In this document: positions 16,270-24,158 of the stretch, piece by piece
Numbering within the stretch: position 1 is the first letter of the stretch
Layout: each line of letters opens with the position of its first letter
NCBI RefSeq assembly: GCF_002368115.1
Contig: NZ_AP018316.1
Span: forward strand, 3,011,457 to 3,035,614
Source of the DNA: Dolichospermum compactum NIES-806
GTDB taxonomy: Bacteria > Cyanobacteriota > Cyanobacteriia > Cyanobacteriales > Nostocaceae
Direction: 5' to 3'
Length of the DNA stretch: 24,158 nucleotides
Position numbers and translations under genes: made by a program
Notes under the pieces: model-generated
The model's database searches: none
Seen by the model: only the letters and a program-made list of their open reading frames with translations
Told to the model about the DNA's origin: nothing

Positions 16270-18012
16270 ATGAATCAAATCTATACAACCGATGTCCTAG
16301 TCGTTGGCGGAGGCACCGGTGGAACTGCTGCGGCTATCCAAGCAGCGCGACGAGGTGTAAACACAATCCTCGTCAGTGAATTTCCCTGGTTAGGAGGAAT
16401 GCTCACCTGTGCCAGTGTATCTGCACCAGATGGAAACGAACTACAAGCATGGCAAACAGGATTATGGGGAGCTTTCTTACAAGAATTACAACGCAGACAA
16501 CCAGGCGGATTAGATAATAGTTGGGTCAGTTTTTTTACTTATGATCCGCGGATAGGTGCAGAAATATTTGCCGACTGGGTACGAGAACTACCTAACCTGC
16601 AATGGATTTCTGGACAAGTTCCCATAGCAGTATTACGAACTCACGACTGTATCACAGGTATACGTTTTACAGACTTTACCATCAACGCCAAAATCATTCT
16701 CGACGGCACAGAATTAGGAGACTTATTAGCGTTAGGAGACATCCCTCATCGTTGGGGTTGGGAATTACAATCAGAATGGCAAGAACCCAGCGCACCAAAA
16801 AATTTTAACTCCCTAACCCAAACCTATCCAATCCAAGCACCAACCTGGGTAGTAGTGATGCAAGACTTTGGAGAAAATACTGCTCCAGAAATTCTCCCTG
16901 CCCCTAACTATGATCCATCTCAGTTTACAGGAGCTTGGGATAACTATGGTCCAGAAAAATTTTTGAACTATGGACGCTTACCAGCAGATCAATTTATGAT
17001 TAACTGGCCTATTGCGGGCAACGATTACTGCCAAAATGCCAATCGGTTGCTAGATGCAGGGGAGAAAAAGCGCGAATTTATGCAAGAATGTTATTGGCAT
17101 AGTCAGAATTTCGCCCATCACATTCAAACTCAGCTTGGTAGACGTTACGGATTAGTAGAAAACCTATTTCCCCATCCTAACTCCGCCTTTGCCCTCCATC
17201 CCTATTATCGGGAAAGTCGCCGCCTAGTGGGCTTGACAACTGTTTCTGAACGGGATATCTTGCCCTTAGCCAACAGCAAAACCGCATTACCCTTTCATGA
17301 TGCCATCGCCGTCGGTAACTATGCCAACGATCACCATTATCCCGGTGTAGAGTTCCCACTGCAACCTAAATCTATCCGTTGGGGTGGAAGATGGACAGGA
17401 ACACCCTTCACTATCCCTTATCGCGCTATCGTCCCTGCCACCACAGATGGTTTGCTAGTTTGTGAAAAAAACATTTCCGTTTCTCACATCGCTAACGGTG
17501 CTACTAGACTTCAACCAGTAGTCATGGCAATTGGACAAGCAGCAGGTATGGCAGCTTCTCTTTGTATTGTGCTAGAATGTCAGCCCAGGGATTTACCAGT
17601 GAAGAGTTTGCAGGCTGCATTATTGACAGACGACGATGCACCTAGCGTAATTGTTCCCTTGTTTAACTTATTAACTAATCATCCCGATTGGTTGTACTGG
17701 CAAACTTATTATTTAGACCATCCAGAAGCTTATCCTGCTGATGGTAACTGTCCCTGTATTGTGGTGAAACCAGATAATAAATTAAACCTCAACTGCTTTA
17801 CAGGCAAATTCCAACGACTAGGTGAGCAAAATTACCAATTTAATATTACAAATGAAACCGATTTTACTACAACAAATTGGCAGCTTGTGGCGTTGATACC
17901 TGATATAGATCAGCAACTACAAGCTTTACCCCCAGAAAAAATACTCAAGATTTGGGGGCGGCCAAATTTGTCTGGGAATTGGTTACTTGTTGAATATATT
18001 GAAGAAGTATAA
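16270..18012 (+). CDS. FAD-dependent oxidoreductase (FAD_oxidored type)
   Basis: A 580-residue flavoprotein. The FAD-binding Rossmann motif GGGTGGTAAAI at 13-23 is followed by the acidic Glu37 (VSEFPWLGGM) that would bind the ribose. A second FAD contact region near 394-435 (GLLVCEKNISVSHIANGATR ... MAIGQAAGMAA) matches the C-terminal part of the FAD_oxidored family. There is no signal peptide and no membrane segment. The last 130 residues form a beta-rich extension. The natural substrate is not known; relatives are annotated only as FAD-dependent oxidoreductases or xanthan-lyase-like proteins. The upstream region was altered by insertion of the MITE-like element, and TATAAAAT just before the ATG may be the -10 box. 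Confidence 0.88.
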   Translation: MNQIYTTDVLVVGGGTGGTAAAIQAARRGVNTILVSEFPWLGGMLTCASVSAPDGNELQAWQTGLWGAFLQELQRRQPGGLDNSWVSFFTYDPRIGAEIFADWVRELPNLQWISGQVPIAVLRTHDCITGIRFTDFTINAKIILDGTELGDLLALGDIPHRWGWELQSEWQEPSAPKNFNSLTQTYPIQAPTWVVVMQDFGENTAPEILPAPNYDPSQFTGAWDNYGPEKFLNYGRLPADQFMINWPIAGNDYCQNANRLLDAGEKKREFMQECYWHSQNFAHHIQTQLGRRYGLVENLFPHPNSAFALHPYYRESRRLVGLTTVSERDILPLANSKTALPFHDAIAVGNYANDHHYPGVEFPLQPKSIRWGGRWTGTPFTIPYRAIVPATTDGLLVCEKNISVSHIANGATRLQPVVMAIGQAAGMAASLCIVLECQPRDLPVKSLQAALLTDDDAPSVIVPLFNLLTNHPDWLYWQTYYLDHPEAYPADGNCPCIVVKPDNKLNLNCFTGKFQRLGEQNYQFNITNETDFTTTNWQLVALIPDIDQQLQALPPEKILKIWGRPNLSGNWLLVEYIEEV

Positions 18013-18056
18013 AATGAACATTTATTCAGTAAAATACAATACTTTTTCGCAAATTT

Positions 18057-18087
18057 TCCGGATAGACATATAAAAGTTAAGTATTAG
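18057..18087 (+). promoter_or_regulatory. DIF1-type promoter motif upstream of patX
   Basis: TCCGGA at 18057-18062, 58 bases before the patX ATG, with a possible -10 TATTAG at 18082-18087. A TCCGGA box in the -35 region is the DIF1 motif reported for genes switched on during heterocyst differentiation, and I recall it in front of patX genes. The -10 assignment is tentative. Confidence 0.6.
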
Positions 18088-18119
18088 TGAAGTAGAGAGT
18101 TCTAAAATAGACATCTACT

Positions 18120-18356
18120 ATGCGTGCTGCCATTTCACTTTTAGTATCGAGTCTGGTATTTGGCTCCTTAGCTTTTAACTGCGAAGCAGTACAGACTCGT
18201 TTTTCCGCTCTGTCAATGGCTAAGTCCCATTACCAGCTTTCACCTTTGGTGTTAAACCAGAGTTTCAACCTGGCTGATAACTCCAAACCTAGCCCCAATC
18301 AACCCGAAAAGCCCAATCCTCATCGAGGTAGTGGTCGTAGAGGATTAGATGGATAA
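18120..18356 (+). CDS. patX: PatX, RGSGR-containing heterocyst-pattern peptide precursor
   Basis: A 78-residue secreted-type precursor. Residues 1-19 form a hydrophobic signal segment (AISLLVSSLVFGSLAF) with likely cleavage near CEA-VQ at about 23. A variable, polar middle follows. The C-terminus is Pro/Asn-rich and ends NPHRGSGRRGLDG, with the pentapeptide RGSGR at 69-73 inside HRGSGR. RGSGR is the active sequence of the PatS and HetN inhibitors, which bind the master regulator HetR and stop neighbouring cells from becoming heterocysts. PatX is the most widely distributed RGSGR protein in filamentous cyanobacteria. Its own DIF1-type motif lies upstream, 45 bases after the preceding stop codon. 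Length and layout match PatX rather than PatS (about 13-17 residues) or HetN (a dehydrogenase). Confidence 0.9.
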   Translation: MRAAISLLVSSLVFGSLAFNCEAVQTRFSALSMAKSHYQLSPLVLNQSFNLADNSKPSPNQPEKPNPHRGSGRRGLDG

Positions 18357-18476
18357 GTTGGCAATTTCAGTTCTGTGATTTAATCGTTGGAGCGCAATAC
18401 GTGCCAACCCAGAAATGATATTACCGGATTATTGGATCTTTTACATCCTACATACCACTTCTTGAACTGAAACGGT

Positions 18477-18494
18477 ATAGACAGTTACAGCACT
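18477..18494 (+). repeat. 18-bp repeat copy 1 (ATAGACAGTTACAGCACT)
   Basis: Identical to the copy at 18641-18658; a degenerate third copy lies at 18549-18567. All are in the same orientation in the non-coding region after patX. Confidence 0.75.
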
Positions 18495-18548
18495 ACACTT
18501 ATTTGATTGTATCGTTCAAAAGTTCCCTTTTACTGACACCAGATATAG

Positions 18549-18567
18549 ATAGATAGTTACAAGCCCT
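18549..18567 (+). repeat. degenerate third copy of the 18-bp repeat
   Basis: ATAGATAGTTACAAGCCCT aligns with ATAGACAGTTACAGCACT with two substitutions and one inserted base. Confidence 0.5.
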
Positions 18568-18640
18568 ATATCTTTGATCAGTTGCATGGCTTCTGCGTCA
18601 TCACGCAAGCTAATAGTATTGCAGTTTCTCTGCTAAAAAC

Positions 18641-18658
18641 ATAGACAGTTACAGCACT
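18641..18658 (+). repeat. 18-bp repeat copy 2 (ATAGACAGTTACAGCACT)
   Basis: Perfect second copy, 164 bases after the first. The sequences following both copies share a weak CG-TC-AAA-TT pattern, so the repeat unit may be longer and decayed. Confidence 0.75.
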
Positions 18659-18717
18659 TCATCGCTCGAAAATTGTTCAATATTTCATCAAAACATCTGG
18701 TAATTGCTCAAACCTTG

Positions 18718-18750
18718 GCGTGTATTGGTGACCAACTCACTAATACACGC
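18718..18750. other. long perfect-type hairpin, candidate structured RNA
   Basis: Arms GCGTGTATTGGTGA and TCACTAATACACGC pair over 14 positions with a single G-U, around the loop CCAAC. No T-run follows on either strand, so it is not a simple terminator. Could be part of a small RNA or a recombination or repeat element. Confidence 0.5.
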
Positions 18751-18875
18751 ACCGATCTCACCTGTGGTAATCGCGTCCAGTACACATTGGGCGTTAGTAG
18801 GTGGGAATAATTACCAGAAGTGAGGGAACAGAAAACTTTTCTTAGTTATCAACTGTCATCGTGAATGCTGAATTT

Positions 18876-19937
18876 TTAGTAACTTGGCTTGTGAGCAATC
18901 CAATATTTACTTACGAAGTGAACTTGGGTTTCTATTTGCTCAAATCCCGCTTTTTCTAAACGCTCTACTAGGTTATCTGTAATGTAATGCTTGTAATAAG
19001 GTTCATGAAAAGTCTCTGGGAAGTTTTTGATCACTAATTCCATCTCCGGTAGATCATTTTCTTGAATGGAATCACAGATGATGAAAACGCCTCCTGGTTT
19101 TGTAACCCGAAAACATTCTTCAATTACAGTTTGACGAACTGCCGCTGGTAACTCATGAAACAGAAAAACACAAGTCGTGCCATGAAAATAATTATCTCGA
19201 TAAGGCAACTCTTCGACATTTCCTTGTACGAGTTGCGGTAATTCTCCAGGAATTTGACATAATAGTTCGTTGGCTTTCCGCAAATAGGCTGAGGATAAAT
19301 CTATACCAAATAAAGATACGTCGGGTAGTGCTGATCTGATTAACTTCAATGTTCGTCCAGTACCACAAGCAACATCTATGACTCGGAGTTGTTCTTGGGG
19401 AATATGGTCAAATGCTGTCAGTTGAGATTTGAGAGGACAGAGGATGCGTCTTCTCATTGCATCAGTTGAGCCACCAAACAGAATTTCCACCTGTAAGTCA
19501 TATAAATTGGCTGAAAGTTCACTCAAATAGCCATCTGTTTGGTAATGGAAGTTCTGTAAATAGTAGCTGGGATAGTTATCTGTGGCTATTTCCTGGGAAA
19601 ATTCTTGATATCTCCGGTTTTTAATGCGTTCCCAGATATTTGGTAAGTCTAAGCATATTAATGGATAGTAGCGGAAGAAGTCTTCCCAAGAATCATCAAA
19701 TAATAAATTTTGTGGATACACACCTGCTTGACTATCTTCCCAGTCTCTTGCCAATAACTGGTTCATGCTGTCTTGGAGTTGTGTGAGCAATTTCGGGGAT
19801 AAAGGACTGATATTCGGCTGAAGTGATGGATAAATTAGGTTTTTGATCTGTGAACTTACGGTTTTGTGAGTAAAAGCAAAGTAATTCTTTCCTGATTGCA
19901 GGGCTTGATAGCTTAATTTTGGGAAAATATCAAACAT
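18876..19937 (-). CDS. class I SAM-dependent methyltransferase
   Basis: About 353 residues from the ATG at 19937 (MFDIFPKLSYQALQ...). Two further in-frame starts exist upstream (20006 and beyond), but they run into the promoter region of the divergent phosphate transporter and none has a Shine-Dalgarno sequence. Residues 1-155 form a helical N-terminal region, perhaps for substrate binding. The methyltransferase core follows: motif I VIDVACGTGRTL at 186-197, acidic Asp213 in FGIDLS, motif near NVEELPYRDNYFH at 240-252, and FLFHELP at 258-264. The motif order is that of the Methyltransf_11/25 group. Substrate unknown; quinone or lipid methylation is possible but not shown. Single gene on the minus strand. 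Confidence 0.88.
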   Translation of the reverse strand: MFDIFPKLSYQALQSGKNYFAFTHKTVSSQIKNLIYPSLQPNISPLSPKLLTQLQDSMNQLLARDWEDSQAGVYPQNLLFDDSWEDFFRYYPLICLDLPNIWERIKNRRYQEFSQEIATDNYPSYYLQNFHYQTDGYLSELSANLYDLQVEILFGGSTDAMRRRILCPLKSQLTAFDHIPQEQLRVIDVACGTGRTLKLIRSALPDVSLFGIDLSSAYLRKANELLCQIPGELPQLVQGNVEELPYRDNYFHGTTCVFLFHELPAAVRQTVIEECFRVTKPGGVFIICDSIQENDLPEMELVIKNFPETFHEPYYKHYITDNLVERLEKAGFEQIETQVHFVSKYWIAHKPSY

Positions 19938-20036
19938 AGATAAAATTAGGTTTTGTTGATTGTGTTGAGTTTCATCGCTCGCCCAAATTTTTATAGCCAA
20001 ACACATGGAAAATGTAAATGATTCATAACAATTTTT

Positions 20037-20050
20037 ACCTGTTAACAGGT
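20037..20050. promoter_or_regulatory. 14-bp perfect palindrome before the phosphate transporter
   Basis: ACCTGTTAACAGGT ends four bases before the ATG at 20055 and overlaps its ribosome binding region. Such a position fits a repressor operator or a small RNA hairpin that hides the start. It is not a standard cyanobacterial Pho box (direct TTAAC-type repeats). Confidence 0.4.
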
Positions 20051-20054
20051 GTGA

Positions 20055-21326
20055 ATGGTTTATTTTATGGAACTGCAAACTGCGATAGTCGCTCTTTTAG
20101 TCTTCTATGTCGCCTGGAATTTGGGTGCAAATGATGTTGCTAATGCGATGGGGACTTCTGTGGGTTCTGGGGCGATTACCCTGAAACAGGCAATTATTAT
20201 TGCTGGGGTGTTAGAGTTTCTTGGCGCTGTCTTGTTTGGACAAGAGGTAACGTCTACTCTGGGTACGAAAATTGCGAATCCGGTTTTATTTGCGACGATA
20301 CCACAAACTTTAGTGATGGGGATGATTTCGGTACTGCTAACGGCTGGGATTTGGCTACAAATTGCCACAGCTAGGGGTTTACCGGTTTCTTCGTCTCATG
20401 GGATTGTGGGGGCGATCGCTGGCTTTAGTTGGGTAGCATTGGGAGTAGAGGCAATAGATTGGTCATCCATTGGTTTAATTACCATAGGCTGGATTTTAAC
20501 ACCGATAATTAGTGGAGCGATCGCCAGTAGTTTGTATAGTCTGATTCAACAATGGATTTTTAACCAACCCCAACCTCTCTCCCAGCTACAAGAATGGATT
20601 CCCTGGTTAAGTACATTGCTATTGAGTGTATTTGGCATTATCGTTCTGCCGACAATCACTCAACCCTTGAGCCAGTTCTTACTCACAGAGGGAAAATTTA
20701 ATGTTCCCGCTCACGACATTACCCTATTCATTGGTGGAATCGCCGTAATTAGCTTGACCTTGATCAGTTGGCGACAATTGGTAAATAGTCAAATTGACAA
20801 TAAAATCCAAGGATTATTTGCCAGATTTCAAGTGCTGAGTGCTTGCTTTGTGGCTTTTGCTCACGGTTCTAATGATGTTGGGAATGCGATCGCTCCTCTA
20901 GCAGTAATTTCCTACATTAACCACCAAGGTAAAGTTCCCAGTGATAAACTCCCCATTACCTTGTGGATTCTCGTTCTCGGTGCGATCGGCATTGTGGCAG
21001 GTTTAGCCGTTTGGGGCAAAAAAGTTATTGCTACAATAGGCGAAAATATTATTTCCTTAGAACCTAGTAGCGGATTTTGCGCCGAACTAGCCACAGCCAT
21101 CACCATCTTATTAGCTTCCCGCTTAGGTTTACCAGTCTCTACCTCCCATGCCCTTGTCGGTGGAGTTGTGGGCATTGGACTGGTACAAAACATTAAATCA
21201 ATCAAATTTGCCACTATCCAAAATATCGCCGCCGCTTGGTTAATTACCATTCCCATCAGCGTCGCCCTCAGTGCCACTATTTTTACTACTATTATGGTAA
21301 TTTTCAAAGCATTAAACTGGCACTAG
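20055..21326 (+). CDS. PiT-family inorganic phosphate transporter
   Basis: A 423-residue inner-membrane permease with about ten membrane segments. The two PiT signatures are GANDVANAM at 24-32 and GSNDVGNAI at 271-279, in inverted halves of the protein. Each half also has a matching GLPVSSSHGIVGA / GLPVSTSHALVGG loop (108-120 and 358-370), the internal duplication typical of the family. It moves phosphate, usually as a metal-phosphate complex, with protons or sodium, and is the low-affinity partner to the Pst system. The ATG at 20055 is used with AGGTG close upstream; an ATG at 20067 is possible. It is divergent from the methyltransferase. Confidence 0.94.
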   Translation: MVYFMELQTAIVALLVFYVAWNLGANDVANAMGTSVGSGAITLKQAIIIAGVLEFLGAVLFGQEVTSTLGTKIANPVLFATIPQTLVMGMISVLLTAGIWLQIATARGLPVSSSHGIVGAIAGFSWVALGVEAIDWSSIGLITIGWILTPIISGAIASSLYSLIQQWIFNQPQPLSQLQEWIPWLSTLLLSVFGIIVLPTITQPLSQFLLTEGKFNVPAHDITLFIGGIAVISLTLISWRQLVNSQIDNKIQGLFARFQVLSACFVAFAHGSNDVGNAIAPLAVISYINHQGKVPSDKLPITLWILVLGAIGIVAGLAVWGKKVIATIGENIISLEPSSGFCAELATAITILLASRLGLPVSTSHALVGGVVGIGLVQNIKSIKFATIQNIAAAWLITIPISVALSATIFTTIMVIFKALNWH

Positions 21327-21341
21327 TACCGCAAGGCGTTC

Positions 21342-21376
21342 GTCAAAAGTCAAAAGTCAAAAGTCAAAAGTCAAAA
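21342..21376. repeat. heptamer repeat (GTCAAAA)5
   Basis: Five perfect GTCAAAA units begin 15 bases after the stop codon of the phosphate transporter. Same 7-base period as the other arrays. Confidence 0.9.
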
Positions 21377-21750
21377 GCAATATTGGCCAAGCTTTTTGGC
21401 GATTAAGAATGGTTGATTTATTTACGCCGTGCTGTACTAGATAGGTGGACAGAAAAAAACAAAATATGTTATCTAACAAGCAGTAGAATCTTCCAAAACC
21501 TATTCCCTGTTCCTTTCTATAAATTAATAGTCTACCATCATGATGGCAACTATCAAGCAATAGATATTCCGTACGGATTTGATGCTGGTAGTTAGGTATT
21601 CATTTGTAAGGCTTTTATAAGTTAATTAAATTTATAAGTTCAGTGAAATTGTTCAGTTTCCTGTCTTTTCTCAAGGAAACTTAATACAGGTGTTGTTCGC
21701 GCAAAAGTGCCGAGTAACTTAATCATCAAGGTGTTAGAGGCTAGAAACCG
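21377..21750. other. intergenic region before the EamA gene
   Basis: About 370 AT-rich bases. Overlapping short frames on both strands (about 60 codons) lack domain features and are not called. The last 80 bases must hold the promoter of the EamA gene; GAGG near 21737 is a possible but distant ribosome binding site. Confidence 0.4.

Positions 21751-24158
<2,408 letters not shown>

Larger units (their letters stand above)
18357..18875. other. structured non-coding region downstream of patX
   Basis: About 520 bases with no credible gene. It holds an 18-bp sequence repeated twice perfectly and once imperfectly, and a strong 14-bp hairpin, all listed separately. A minus-strand fragment near 18530-18625 reads SLRDDAEAMQLIKDIG but is short and bounded by stops; it may be a gene remnant. 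An inverted pair GTTGGCA / TGCCAAC spans 18357-18408. Confidence 0.5.

Noticed and set aside
18530..18625. Minus-strand coding fragment SLRDDAEAMQLIKDIG
   Set aside because: Only about 30 codons between stops; could be a remnant, but no family can be assigned.
20912..21307. 131-codon antisense frame within the phosphate transporter
   Set aside because: Shadow of the membrane protein on the opposite strand; no independent evidence.
21357..21595. Short frames on both strands between the phosphate transporter and the EamA gene
   Set aside because: They overlap each other on opposite strands, begin or end in the GTCAAAA array, and match no family known to me.

Overview
The window looks like a chromosomal segment of a filamentous, heterocyst-forming cyanobacterium (Nostocales; Anabaena/Dolichospermum/Nostoc-like, genus not resolved). 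Three things point there. About a dozen perfect HIP1 octamers (GCGATCGC) occur, for example near 1227, 4798, 9451, 12122, 15522, 20412 and 23477. Many 7-bp tandem repeats typical of this order are present. There is also a gene for PatX, the RGSGR-containing peptide tied to heterocyst patterning. No rRNA, tRNA, CRISPR array or intact transposase gene was seen.

Layout. 1-4125: on the minus strand, a small orphan protein resembling an antitoxin, a secreted DUF1400-type alpha/beta hydrolase, and a membrane-anchored proline-rich protein with a GspC/PilP-like C-terminal domain. 4392-6299: mnmG (tRNA wobble-uridine modification), minus strand. 6610-8468: an AT-rich two-gene unit of an AAA/OLD-type ATPase and a TOPRIM-like protein with overlapping stop and start codons. 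It has the look of a phage-defence module. 8721-10991: a plus-strand run of 2Fe-2S ferredoxin, a 56-residue conserved-looking protein, a DUF3326 protein and a CPBP membrane protease. 11346-12985: a minus-strand pair of an actin-like ParM-family ATPase and a small protein with a ribbon-helix-helix-like start plus coiled coil (ParR-like). 13507-14589: a Gfo/Idh/MocA oxidoreductase. 15277-15951: queC (queuosine precursor synthesis). 15992-16254: a MITE-like element with target duplication. 16270-18012: a large FAD-dependent oxidoreductase. 18120-18356: patX behind a TCCGGA (DIF1-type) motif. 18876-19937: a methyltransferase on the minus strand. 20055-21326: a PiT-family phosphate transporter. 21751-24102: an EamA transporter fused to a long coiled-coil and repeat N-terminus.

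Most genes are housekeeping or single-gene units that do not form one pathway. mnmG and queC act on neighbouring steps of tRNA wobble modification but are far apart here. The parts most worth a second look are the ATPase/TOPRIM pair, the chromosomal ParMR-like pair (with a dispersed repeat in frame inside the ParR-like gene), the patX locus with its structured downstream region, the MITE, and an orphan plus-strand terminator near 702-741 that implies an unrecognised transcript.

All calls were made by eye from sequence and remembered family features; no database search was run.
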